Of a DNA stretch of 64,000 nucleotides, positions 42,621-51,029 are shown piece after piece (positions within the stretch are counted from its first letter, which is position 1; the number at the start of each line of letters is the position of its first letter). The position numbers and the translations under genes were made by a program. A model generated the notes under the pieces. It worked only from the letters and a program-made list of their open reading frames with translations, was not told the origin of the DNA and did not search any database. The stretch is taken from assembly GCF_965137005.1 (NCBI RefSeq), contig NZ_CBCRXM010000005.1, positions 134,333 through 198,332 on the forward strand, read 5' to 3'. The DNA comes from Sphingomonas_O antarctica. GTDB taxonomy: Bacteria; Pseudomonadota; Alphaproteobacteria; Sphingomonadales; Sphingomonadaceae.

Positions 42621-45104
42621 ATGAAGACGTTTTTGCGTGCCGCGTTGCTCGCGGCGACCGTGATCACACCAGCGATGGCTGCGGCCCAGGGGGCCGGGAC
42701 CGGCACTTCGGCTCCCGCCGGAGACAATAGCAACAACGTCGATAATCCCGCCGACATCATCGTCACCGCGCGCAAATTCGATGAAAAGCTGCAGAACGCG
42801 CCGACGACTGTCGCCGTCGCCACCGCCGCGACGATCGACAAATTGGGCCTGACCAGTGTCGCCGACATTTCGAAGACAACGCCGGGCCTGGTCCTCGACA
42901 ACAGTTTTGGGCGTTCGGGCGGTGACCGGCCGGTGATCCGCGGCCAAGCTAATATCAACGGCTTTTCGGGCGTCGCATACTTTATCGACGGCATTTATTA
43001 TTCGGGCTCGCTGGCCGACTTTGATACATACAACATCGGCCGGATGGAGGTCATCAAGGGACCGCAATCGGCGCTTTATGGACGAAATACCTATTCGGGG
43101 GCGATCAACATCGTCACCAAAACGCCGGGCGACACTTTGTCCGGACGCGTGCAGGCCGATGTGTCCGAACATGACCGCTACGACCTGACGGCGGGGATCA
43201 GCGGGCCGATCGGCGAAGGCCTCGGCTTTATCGTCAATGGTCGCTACTTCAAGGACAAAGGCGAGTTCCGCAACGCGTTCAACGGTGGACGCCTCGGCGC
43301 GCAGCGTACCGGTTCGGTCTCGGCCATGCTGAAGTACGACGATGGCGGCCCGATCCGCGCCAGCCTGCGCGGTAATTACAACAATTCGAAGGACGGCCAG
43401 CCGGCGATCTTCGCGACCAGCACCTACGAGAACAACTGCTTCCGCGACAATGGCAGCGCATATAAAGGCGTCGGCCGTTATTTCTGCGGCGTGTTGCAGC
43501 CGCGCCAGGCGACCAGCGATTATACGCGCCGCTTCACCAGCCCCGATGTTGACGGCACGCGGACCAAGACGTTCAACGCCGCCTTTCGGATCGATGGCGA
43601 CCTGTCGGACAGTTTCACGATCACCTCGCTGACCGGCTACAACCACCGCATCTACGACGTGAAGCTCGACGGCGATTATAATGGGCTGGGTTTCCAGCAG
43701 GGCATTTTCGGGTCGTTCCCGATCGGCGGCGGGGTTTATTCGGTCATCAACGCCGGCGCGGCGACCGATTTCACCAATTCGACGCATGAAAAGCTGCGCG
43801 ACTATTCGCAGGAAGTCCGGCTGCAATATCACTCCGATTCGCTGAAGGTTCTGCTGGGGGGTTATTATTTCAAGCAGAAGATCGACAATTTCGACGACCG
43901 GGTGCTGCCCGCCGACGCACTGGCACAGGCGCAAGCTGCGGCCGTTATCCAGTTCGCTCAATTCTGCGCATCCATCACCGGGTGTGTTCGCGCCGTTCCG
44001 GGCACTCCTATTTCAATTGCGACGCCCGACCGCAACACTACTTACGCTCAAACCCGCAACATCGCGGCATTCGGATCGATCGAATACAAGTTTACCGACA
44101 CGCTGAGCCTTAGCGCCGAGGGGCGGTATGCGTCCGAAAAGCTCGAGCAGTCGCTCCAAAACTACGTTCAGGGACAGGCTGCACCGACGCCGGTGGCAAG
44201 CCCGTCGCGGACCTATAAGCGGTTCACGCCGCGGGTCACACTCGACTGGCAAGCGACGCCGAACAACCTGTTTTACGGCATCTATGCCGAAGGTGAAAAG
44301 CCGGGGGGCTTCAACGGCGGGTTGGCGTTGATCGCTGGCGTGCCGACCTTCGATCCCGAACGGTCGAAGACTTACGAGTTCGGCAACAAGAACACGTTCA
44401 TGGGCGGCGTGCTCGTCGCCAACTTCGCGGTGTTCCGCACCGAAATCACCGGCTATCAGCTGAGCCAGGCGATTCTGGTCACCAACCCCGCGACCGGCGG
44501 CCTCAACCAAGTCTCGGTGATCCGCAACGCGGGGAATGCGCGCATCAACGGATTCGAGGCTTCATTGTCGGTCAAGCCCAACCGCGACGTGACGGTCACC
44601 GCCAATTACGCCTTGGCCGCGAGCAAGTTTACGAGCGGCACCGATCAGAATTACGGCGTGTTGCTCGACGCCGCGGACAACGGCCTGATCGATTGTTCGA
44701 CCGGGCGGCAATTCGCTGCGCCCGCCGCATGCGTTTCGGTCTATGGCTCGATCGTCGGCAAGCAGATTCCGCGTGCGCCCCAAAATACCCTCTTTGTCGA
44801 TTTCGACTGGCGGCATCCGGTCGGCGGCGATTTGACGGTGTTCGCAGGCGCCAACGTCAACCTCCTCTCGAACAACTATGAACAGGTGACGAACTTCGTC
44901 CGTACCGGCGGATCGACCGTGGTCGACGCGCGGCTGGGCATCGAGGGCAGGAACTTCAAGCTGCAGGGCTATGTCCGCAACGCGTTCAACGAAGACTCGG
45001 TGCTGCAGATCATCCGCTATGCCGGCGACGATCTGCGCCGCAACTTCATCGCCGGCCTTCGCCCGGCGCGGCGCTTCGGTATCATCGCCACCGCCAAATT
45101 CTAA
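42621..45104 (+). CDS. TonB-dependent outer-membrane receptor, copy 2
   Basis: An 827-residue receptor with a signal peptide ending in AAAQ, a TonB-box/plug start (ADIIVTARKFDEKLQNAP), plug motif RMEVIKGPQSALYGRNTYSGAINI and a barrel ending in IIATAKF. It is not a close copy of the first receptor. A strong terminator follows. With operator copy 6 upstream it is part of the regulon, giving the system two outer-membrane entry points. Confidence 0.93.
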   Translation: MKTFLRAALLAATVITPAMAAAQGAGTGTSAPAGDNSNNVDNPADIIVTARKFDEKLQNAPTTVAVATAATIDKLGLTSVADISKTTPGLVLDNSFGRSGGDRPVIRGQANINGFSGVAYFIDGIYYSGSLADFDTYNIGRMEVIKGPQSALYGRNTYSGAINIVTKTPGDTLSGRVQADVSEHDRYDLTAGISGPIGEGLGFIVNGRYFKDKGEFRNAFNGGRLGAQRTGSVSAMLKYDDGGPIRASLRGNYNNSKDGQPAIFATSTYENNCFRDNGSAYKGVGRYFCGVLQPRQATSDYTRRFTSPDVDGTRTKTFNAAFRIDGDLSDSFTITSLTGYNHRIYDVKLDGDYNGLGFQQGIFGSFPIGGGVYSVINAGAATDFTNSTHEKLRDYSQEVRLQYHSDSLKVLLGGYYFKQKIDNFDDRVLPADALAQAQAAAVIQFAQFCASITGCVRAVPGTPISIATPDRNTTYAQTRNIAAFGSIEYKFTDTLSLSAEGRYASEKLEQSLQNYVQGQAAPTPVASPSRTYKRFTPRVTLDWQATPNNLFYGIYAEGEKPGGFNGGLALIAGVPTFDPERSKTYEFGNKNTFMGGVLVANFAVFRTEITGYQLSQAILVTNPATGGLNQVSVIRNAGNARINGFEASLSVKPNRDVTVTANYALAASKFTSGTDQNYGVLLDAADNGLIDCSTGRQFAAPAACVSVYGSIVGKQIPRAPQNTLFVDFDWRHPVGGDLTVFAGANVNLLSNNYEQVTNFVRTGGSTVVDARLGIEGRNFKLQGYVRNAFNEDSVLQIIRYAGDDLRRNFIAGLRPARRFGIIATAKF

Positions 45105-45110
45105 AACAAC

Positions 45111-45142
45111 AAACGGCGCGCAAGGAAACCTGCGCGCCGTTT
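45111..45142 (+). terminator. Rho-independent terminator after the second TonB receptor
   Basis: A perfect 12-bp stem (AAACGGCGCGCA with TGCGCGCCGTTT) and a short loop stand seven bases after the stop codon and are followed by TTCTTCTTT. The structure fits an intrinsic terminator for the receptor gene. Confidence 0.85.
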
Positions 45143-45171
45143 CTTCTTTAAAACAGGGTCAACAACACGAA

Positions 45172-45196
45172 AAGCGGCGCTTGCCAGGCGCCGCTT
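45172..45196 (-). terminator. Terminator of the convergent DUF1838 gene
   Basis: A 9-bp stem (AAGCGGCGC with GCGCCGCTT) and a seven-base loop lie just behind the DUF1838 stop. Read leftward it is followed by a T-rich stretch, as expected for a terminator on the minus strand. Confidence 0.75.
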
Positions 45197-45200
45197 CAGC

Positions 45201-46067
45201 TCACTTCTTGGCTGCCCGCTCAGTGTCGACCATCCGCTTGAACACCGTCCAGGTCGTATCGTTCGGCCGCGCATCGTCCCCAGCCGGCGGAGCGGTGTAA
45301 GCGGAGTAATTCAGCGCGATCTCGTCCTTGATGACCTTGGGCAGCTCATCATACGCGTGCAGCTTCGAACCCATCGCGGTGAAGATCAACGTGCCCTGCC
45401 GTCCGCGCATCTTCATCCACGGCAGCCAGTATGAAATGCGCTGCCACGACACGCCGGGATAGGCGGTCGGGTTCTTGGTATCGAGCATCTCGTTCGCGTC
45501 CATGAAGAAGTTGAAAATCTCCATCGCGTGATAATCGCCGCCGACATATTCCTGATACTCGCCAGCCAGCGGGTTCTTGTAGAACAGCGGCGCCTCCAGC
45601 GGCATCATCAGGTAACGGCCCTCACGGCGGATGGTCGATGGCTTGCCGTCGGCAAAGCTGGGGCGCGAGTTCACCGGATCGTTATGGACGTGCATCACGT
45701 CGACGGTTTCGCCCGTCCACGGATTGGCCCATTGGCGCAGGACCTGCCCAGTCTTGGGGTCGAGATAGAACAGGACTTCGCGGCTGACGAGGCGATAGCC
45801 CTTGCCCTTAACCGGGTCGGTGATCGCAACGCACTGGCGGACGTTCATACCCTCAGCCAGGAACAGCAACTTGTCGGGCTCGCCGTCGACGCGCGAATAG
45901 ACCTTGCCGCCGAAATGATAGACTGCGGGGACGCCGTCCGCCGCGCCGCATTGAACGCGCTTCGAAATTTCGAACGCGTCGGCGGGGTTGGCGGGATCGA
46001 GCATTCGCGCGCTCGCCGAAGTTGCCGCCAGCGCGGTTGCGGTCAGCAGGATCGTGGTCAGTTTCAT
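45201..46067 (-). CDS. DUF1838-family secreted protein
   Basis: A 288-residue protein with a clear signal peptide (cut after SASA) and the DUF1838 pattern: FEISKRVQCGAADGVPAVYHFGGKVYS, NPWTGETVDVMHVHNDPVN and a GRYLMMPLEAPLFYKNP segment. DUF1838 genes often accompany TonB receptors and catabolic enzymes, but their reaction is unknown. It is the second gene of a two-gene leftward operon downstream of operator copy 7. Confidence 0.85.
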   Translation of the reverse strand: MKLTTILLTATALAATSASARMLDPANPADAFEISKRVQCGAADGVPAVYHFGGKVYSRVDGEPDKLLFLAEGMNVRQCVAITDPVKGKGYRLVSREVLFYLDPKTGQVLRQWANPWTGETVDVMHVHNDPVNSRPSFADGKPSTIRREGRYLMMPLEAPLFYKNPLAGEYQEYVGGDYHAMEIFNFFMDANEMLDTKNPTAYPGVSWQRISYWLPWMKMRGRQGTLIFTAMGSKLHAYDELPKVIKDEIALNYSAYTAPPAGDDARPNDTTWTVFKRMVDTERAAKK

Positions 46068-46083
46068 GGTCGTCGGTCTCCCC

Positions 46084-46752
46084 TTAGTTTGCTTTGGTTT
46101 CACTGCCGGTCGCGCCTCGCTCGAGCCCGTCGATGGTGCAACTCGCCTGCATCCAGCGCAGATTGACGCCCAGCCGCGCCGCGCCCGGATCGGCCCAGAC
46201 ATAGCTGACCGCATGATCGGGCTGGTCCGGCGTATGGATATACAGCACCAGACTGGGCCGATTGCTGCTCCGCGCGGACCCCGTCCAGGTGACGTCGCGT
46301 AGGCGAAGCACCACGGGCTTCACACCCGGAACGCCGTCGCCGACCAGCGCGCGGCCGCCCTGATCGTGCAGATGGACATCCTTGACGAAATACCAGTCCT
46401 CCGACCCGTCGGCCTTCGGCGTATCCTTCTTGATCGACGCCCAGCAGGTGACGGGACGCGCGCGGCGCAGCGCGGTCTTGCGGCCACCAGCGAGCGTAAC
46501 GACGATGCCTGTCTTGTCCGCCGAAATCACCGATCCCTCGTTCCGCACTGCGGGAACGACCTTGCCGAACGCGTCAACGAACGTCGTCCCGCCGTCCAGT
46601 TCGATGCGCATGCCGATCCACGGCGCCGAAGTGCGGCCCGCTTCACGGTCGAAATATACTTCTTCTTCGTTAGTCAGGATTTGCGGACCCATCGGCGGCA
46701 CCGGGACAGCGGGCGCGGCGCTGGCAAGCATGGCGATGGCAAACAGGTTCAT
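46084..46752 (-). CDS. Secreted protein of unknown function
   Basis: A 222-residue protein with an N-terminal signal peptide (MNLFAIAMLASAAPAVPVPP). The rest looks beta-rich, with VKDVHLHDQGG and SYVWADPGAARLGVNLRW. I do not recognise a family. It precedes the DUF1838 gene by 16 bases and lies immediately behind operator copy 7, so it is regulated with the system and acts in the periplasm or outside. Confidence 0.7.
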   Translation of the reverse strand: MNLFAIAMLASAAPAVPVPPMGPQILTNEEEVYFDREAGRTSAPWIGMRIELDGGTTFVDAFGKVVPAVRNEGSVISADKTGIVVTLAGGRKTALRRARPVTCWASIKKDTPKADGSEDWYFVKDVHLHDQGGRALVGDGVPGVKPVVLRLRDVTWTGSARSSNRPSLVLYIHTPDQPDHAVSYVWADPGAARLGVNLRWMQASCTIDGLERGATGSETKAN

Positions 46753-46800
46753 CGAACGTCCCCTTGCCGCAAACGCTAACCCGCGTCAGCATCGCGCGCA

Positions 46801-46816
46801 AGTTGTCCGGACAAAT
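46801..46816. promoter_or_regulatory. Operator copy 7, AGTTGTCCGGACAAAT
   Basis: The 12-bp core TTGTCCGGACAA is intact (46803-46814) and flanked by partial symmetry. It lies between the divergent secreted-protein genes that start at 46752 and 46838, 22 bases before the rightward start. It is the last copy and marks the right limit of the regulon. Confidence 0.8.
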
Positions 46817-46837
46817 TTTTGGGGTTAAGCAGGGACC

Positions 46838-47569
46838 ATGCTTGCAATCATCGCGCTCTCCGCTGCCGTCGCCATCGCACCGCTCGATGCTCCCGCCATT
46901 TTCGCTCGCGCCACCAAGGCGCATGGCGGCGAGGCCTGGGCCAGGGCGAAAACCCTGACGCTGTCCGGGCATGCGATATTCTACGCCCCGACCGGTGGCA
47001 CGGTCGCCTCGCGCGCCGACGATTACCGCATGTGGCGTGTTTACGATCCGGCCCGCTCGGCGAGCCACGCCGCGGAAGGGAAGGTGCGGATCATCGCCAA
47101 AAGCGGGCAGAAACAGCTATTCACGGTCGGCTATGACGGGGTCATGACGTGGAACGACAAGGGCGTCGTGCCGAAGGCCGAGGCCGACACCTATTGGGCA
47201 TCCAATTTTGGTTTCGGCATCATCCGCCATGCCGCCGATGCGGGCTTCAAGGCGGAGCGAATGCCCGATGATTGGGTCGCCAATCACCCGCTGTACATGC
47301 TCCGCCTGACCGATCCCGAAGGCGGCGTCACGCTGTTCGGCATCGACCAGGCAACCTACGCCATCCGTACAATGGCCTTTGCCACCCCGCGCGGTTGGCA
47401 CGAACGGATTTACGATGACTTCGTTCGCCTGAAAAATCCCGACTGGCTGCAAGCGCGTCACGTGACGTTGCGCTATAATGGCGTGAAGCAGAACGAAGTC
47501 TTTTGGACGCGGACTATCGTGAACGCCGCCATACCAGAAAGCTTGTTCGCTGCTGTGAAGTCGCCTTGA
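46838..47569 (+). CDS. Secreted protein of unknown function (LolA-like fold possible)
   Basis: A 243-residue protein with a short signal peptide. The AHGGEAWARAKTLTLSGHAIFYAPTGG start and the repeated beta-strand pattern recall outer-membrane lipoprotein-sorting (LolA/LolB-type) folds. I cannot assign a function. It is a single gene facing operator copy 7 and is the last gene of the regulon on the right. Confidence 0.7.
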   Translation: MLAIIALSAAVAIAPLDAPAIFARATKAHGGEAWARAKTLTLSGHAIFYAPTGGTVASRADDYRMWRVYDPARSASHAAEGKVRIIAKSGQKQLFTVGYDGVMTWNDKGVVPKAEADTYWASNFGFGIIRHAADAGFKAERMPDDWVANHPLYMLRLTDPEGGVTLFGIDQATYAIRTMAFATPRGWHERIYDDFVRLKNPDWLQARHVTLRYNGVKQNEVFWTRTIVNAAIPESLFAAVKSP

Positions 47570-47605
47570 AGCCCGCGAGTGCGCTAGTCTGCGAAGAACT
47601 TGAAT

Positions 47606-47794
47606 CTACTCAGCGGCGAGCCAGGCCGCGCTGCAGATGAGAATAAGCTCTCGTCTGGCGCCCGGCAGTTCCAGATGCGCTTCAACGCTTGGCCGGTCCT
47701 GCGCCGGCAGTCGCCGGATGACTTCCGACACACTGCGATATTGCCCCGATTTTGCCAGATCAAATGCCCGTTCGATCGCTGATACCGTCATCAT
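47606..47794 (-). CDS. Small hypothetical protein
   Basis: A 62-residue soluble protein beginning MMTVSAIERAFDLAKSGQYRSVSEVIRRL. The SAIERAFDLAKSG pattern resembles short proteins that occur in sphingomonad genomes. ATG 47791 or 47794 are both possible. It lies alone between the last regulon gene and the M13 peptidase gene, and no function can be given. Confidence 0.5.
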   Translation of the reverse strand: MMTVSAIERAFDLAKSGQYRSVSEVIRRLPAQDRPSVEAHLELPGARRELILICSAAWLAAE

Positions 47795-47910
47795 CACTCG
47801 CCCATAACGCAAGCAACGGGCCGCGCGAAGCGGCGATCCCGGCCAGTCGCCGCTATCTTGCGAGTGCTCAATGTCTTGTTAGACGGGCATTATCCTATCC
47901 GGAGTGAACC

Positions 47911-49935
47911 ATGCGCCGTTTCGCCTTGCTAACCCTCGCCCTCGCGTCCGTTTCCACGATCATTTCCGCGCAGGCGGCGACGCCGCGCTATGGCAACTTC
48001 GGACTGGAACTCCAGGACATGGACCCGTCGGTCAAGCCGGGCGACGATTTCTATGTCTATTCGCTCGGCACCTGGCTGCGTGACCACCCGATCCCGGCCG
48101 ACAAAACCGGGGCGGGGTATAATTACGACCTCCCCGACGAGATCTTGGCGCAAGTGCGCCAGATTGTGGAACAGGCCGCGGCCAAGCCCGACACGCCAGC
48201 CGCGCGCAGTGTCGGCAATTTCTACGCTGCGTGGATGGACGAAGCGGGCATCGAAGCGCGTGGACTGGCGCCGCTCAAGCCGTGGTTGGCCAAAATCGAC
48301 GCGGTCGGCACGCGTGAGCAGTTGATCCAGTTGATGATGAAGCCGGGCTATCCCTCGGCAATCAACATCGACATCTCGACCGACGCAGACGATCCGACGC
48401 GCTACATGGTCGATGCCGGGCAAGCGCGCCTCGGCCTGCCGACGCGCGATTATTACCTGCTGTCCGGAGAGAAATACGACGCGATCCGCACGGCGTATCG
48501 CGCCTATCTGATCCGCATCCAGGAACTCGCCGGTATAACCGACGCCGCCGCCAAGGCCGACCGGATCATCGCGCTGGAAACGCGGATCAGTCAGGACCAG
48601 TGGACGCCCGAGCGCCGCCGCGATCCGGTCGCGACGCACAACCCGATGACGCGCGCCGAACTGACCAAATTGGCACCCGAGATGAACTGGACCGCGACGC
48701 TCGCCGCCATGGGCTTGGGCGGCGCGGTGAAAGTGAATGTGACCGAGCCGAGTGCGGTTACCGCTATCGCGAAACGGCTGGGCGACGTGCCGTTATCGAC
48801 GTGGAAGGAATGGCTGACCGCGCGCCTGATCAGCCGTCAGGCGGCGTTCCTGCCGCGCGCGTTCGACCAGGCCAATTTCGATTTTTATTCGAAGACCTTG
48901 AATGACGTGCCGGAGCAGCGCGCGCGGTGGAAGCGCGGTATCGGTTTCATGGATGCAGCACTGGGCGAAGCGGTCGGCGCGATTTACGTCGATCATTATT
49001 GGTCGGCAGAAACTCAAGCCAAGGCCGACGAGCTCGTTGCCGACGTGATCGCCGCCTATAAGGACAAGATCGAAGCGGCGAGCTGGATGGACGCGCCGAC
49101 CAAGGCCGCGGCGCTCGCCAAGCTGGCGACGTTCGACCCGCGCGTCGGCCATCCCAAGAAATGGATCGATTATGCGACGCTGGCGGTCAGCCGGACCGAT
49201 CCGCTCGCCAACAACATCGCGGTCGAGGACTTTCAGTGGCGCCTTCAGCTCGCCCGCTTTCCGCATCCGGTCGATCGTGGGCTGTGGGAGATGACGCCGC
49301 AGACGGTGAATGCCTATTACGATCCGACCCTCAATCAGATCACGGTTCCGGCGGCGATCCTTCAGCCGCCGTTTTTCGACGTCAATGCCGATCCCGCGGT
49401 CAACTATGCCGAAACCGGCGCAACGACGATCGGGCATGAACTGGGTCACGGGTTCGACGATCAGGGGCGGCAGTTCGACGAAAAGGGCCGGCTGCACGAT
49501 TGGTGGACCAAGGATGCGGCGGCAAAATACAACGTCCAGGCGGATCGGCTCGCAGCGCAGTTCGACCAATATGAGCCGATCCCGGGCACCCGGATCAAGG
49601 GCCGCCTGACACTCGGCGAAAACCTTGCCGACTTGGGCGGACTCGAAACTGCTTATGCCGCGTATCGCCGCTATGTCGCGCGGCATGGTGAGCCGCCGGT
49701 GATCGACGGATTTACCGGCGACCAGCGATTCTTTCTCGCCTATGCTCAGGCGTGGCAGGGCAAACGGCGCGAAGGCGCGGTGCGTCAGCAGCTCTTGTCC
49801 GACCCGCATTCGCCCGAGAAATTCCGGGTCAACGGCATCGTCCGCAATTTTGGGCCGTGGTATGCTGCGTTCGGGGTCAAGCCGGGCGACGCCATGTACC
49901 TGCCACCGGAACAGCGCGTCAGCGTCTGGAGATAG
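47911..49935 (+). CDS. M13-family (neprilysin/PepO-like) zinc metallopeptidase
   Basis: A 674-residue secreted peptidase with a signal peptide ending in SAQA. The zinc site is HELGH (His509, Glu510, His513) with Glu570 in GENLADLGG as third ligand. NAYYDPTLNQITVPAAIL upstream matches the substrate-binding strand of the family. It cleaves short peptides in the periplasm. GGAG lies before the ATG. It lacks the operator and is likely independent of the catabolic system. Confidence 0.93.
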   Translation: MRRFALLTLALASVSTIISAQAATPRYGNFGLELQDMDPSVKPGDDFYVYSLGTWLRDHPIPADKTGAGYNYDLPDEILAQVRQIVEQAAAKPDTPAARSVGNFYAAWMDEAGIEARGLAPLKPWLAKIDAVGTREQLIQLMMKPGYPSAINIDISTDADDPTRYMVDAGQARLGLPTRDYYLLSGEKYDAIRTAYRAYLIRIQELAGITDAAAKADRIIALETRISQDQWTPERRRDPVATHNPMTRAELTKLAPEMNWTATLAAMGLGGAVKVNVTEPSAVTAIAKRLGDVPLSTWKEWLTARLISRQAAFLPRAFDQANFDFYSKTLNDVPEQRARWKRGIGFMDAALGEAVGAIYVDHYWSAETQAKADELVADVIAAYKDKIEAASWMDAPTKAAALAKLATFDPRVGHPKKWIDYATLAVSRTDPLANNIAVEDFQWRLQLARFPHPVDRGLWEMTPQTVNAYYDPTLNQITVPAAILQPPFFDVNADPAVNYAETGATTIGHELGHGFDDQGRQFDEKGRLHDWWTKDAAAKYNVQADRLAAQFDQYEPIPGTRIKGRLTLGENLADLGGLETAYAAYRRYVARHGEPPVIDGFTGDQRFFLAYAQAWQGKRREGAVRQQLLSDPHSPEKFRVNGIVRNFGPWYAAFGVKPGDAMYLPPEQRVSVWR

Positions 49936-49961
49936 CGTTGCCAAACGTCTAGCCGCCCGAC

Positions 49962-49989
49962 CCTCGAGATTTGCTAACCAAATTCGAGG
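49962..49989 (+). terminator. Weak hairpin after the M13 peptidase gene
   Basis: An imperfect inverted repeat (CCTCGAGATTTG with CAAATTCGAGG, one bulge) lies 26 bases behind the stop. There is no T-run, so the terminator call is tentative. It ends just before the IS6 relic. Confidence 0.35.
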
Positions 49990-49995
49990 AGGGTT

Positions 49996-50254
49996 GGCGC
50001 TGCTGCCAGTCTAATGCGAACGCGTCTCCACACGATGAAGCCCGGTCTTTCAGGGCGGCGGCCTAGCTCGCGAGAGATTGCCACTCGGCCGAGCCGGCGG
50101 AGCGGCGTTCCTGGTAGGATTCTCTACCAAAGACGTGGCGTTCCAGATTGAAGTGATTGTGGACGTTGACGTGGACCGAGGCGAACTTTTGCAAGCTCTT
50201 CATCTGTCGGAACTTGAGCATCGCTCGCTCCCTTCGCCGGAACGGGAGATGTGG
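49996..50254 (-). mobile_element. IS6-family insertion sequence relic 1 (3' end of the element)
   Basis: The last 63 or so codons of an IS6-type transposase are readable on the minus strand (50254-50063). PHLPFRRRERAMLKFRQMK and SLQKFASVHVNVHNHFNLERH are classic for the C-terminus of this family, and the reading ends in a stop at 50063. About 65 bases of element end follow, with GCTGCCAGTCTAATGCGAAC. The 5' three quarters of the element are absent. The same end sequence recurs at 63741-63779. Confidence 0.8.
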
Positions 50255-50786
50255 GTACCGCACCAATGCCGGCGATGTTGACCGTAACATTGTCGATGCC
50301 ACTGTCATAAATATAGCTGCCGGCGGTCAATCCGAGGGTGGCAATCGTCTGGTTGAGGAACGTGGCACGCGATACCAACGACGTGCCGCTGAGATAGCCC
50401 AACGGCACGAAAATATACGGGCTTCCAAAAGACGACGCGTTCAGCCCGAACGCGTTGCTGGAACCTGAATCGGCGTTCGTGAAGCGTCCTGAACCGAACG
50501 ATGCCGGCCCGGTCAATCCTGTATAGGCACTGAGCAGCGTGAAGGGGTCGGTGCTAACGTTGTGGCTACCGGCGCCCGTGCCGATGTACCCGGTAGAGCC
50601 AGCGACAGCGGTCTGGAGGTAATAGGTATTGGCGCCCAACGTGAGCCCTGTCAGGTCGAGCGAGCCCGTCGTCGTCGCGACGACATTGTTGCCGAGTCCA
50701 CGTATATTGACCGTTATCGCTGCGTTCGTCCCAGTCGCGGAAAATGTGACGAGAGCCGTTGCTCCGAGCATACTAAAAAACTTCAT
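50124..50786 (-). pseudogene. Secreted PEP-CTERM-type protein truncated by IS6 relic
   Basis: The first 180 or so residues form a normal secreted protein: signal peptide, then Gly/Ser/Thr-rich beta-strand repeats (NAAITVNIRGLGNNVVATTTGS and similar). The frame reaches IAGIGAVP, the place where a PEPxxWA sorting signal normally begins. It then runs into IS6 sequence in another frame and ends after about 40 meaningless residues. The sorting signal, membrane helix and basic tail are therefore lost. The product would be secreted without an anchor or be degraded. Confidence 0.72.
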
Positions 50787-51029
50787 TAGAATCTCCCTTG
50801 AGGCGCGATTCCGTCGCGCGAAATTTTCTGTGGCATTCAGTGTATGCCGTGATTCAGGTCGAGTCGGATTTGGGCACGACAAGTTGGTCTGCTGACCTTC
50901 CTCTGACATGCTCATCGCGTTTACAGGTCAGTGAGCGCCACTTCCGCAAACCTGTCGTCGCGCGAAAGCTTGTGCCCGGCGTGATGGCGAAAGATGTGGT
51001 GGCGGCTACGGCGCGTTTCGACTGGCCCA

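Noticed and set aside
43136..43147. Partial operator match TTTGTCCGGACG inside the second TonB receptor gene
   Set aside because: The right arm diverges after GGAC and the site lies 500 bases into the coding region; probably chance.
42588..43961. Open frame of 457 codons opposite the second TonB receptor
   Set aside because: It lies wholly antisense to a clear receptor with signal peptide and plug motifs; long antisense frames are common in DNA this GC-rich.
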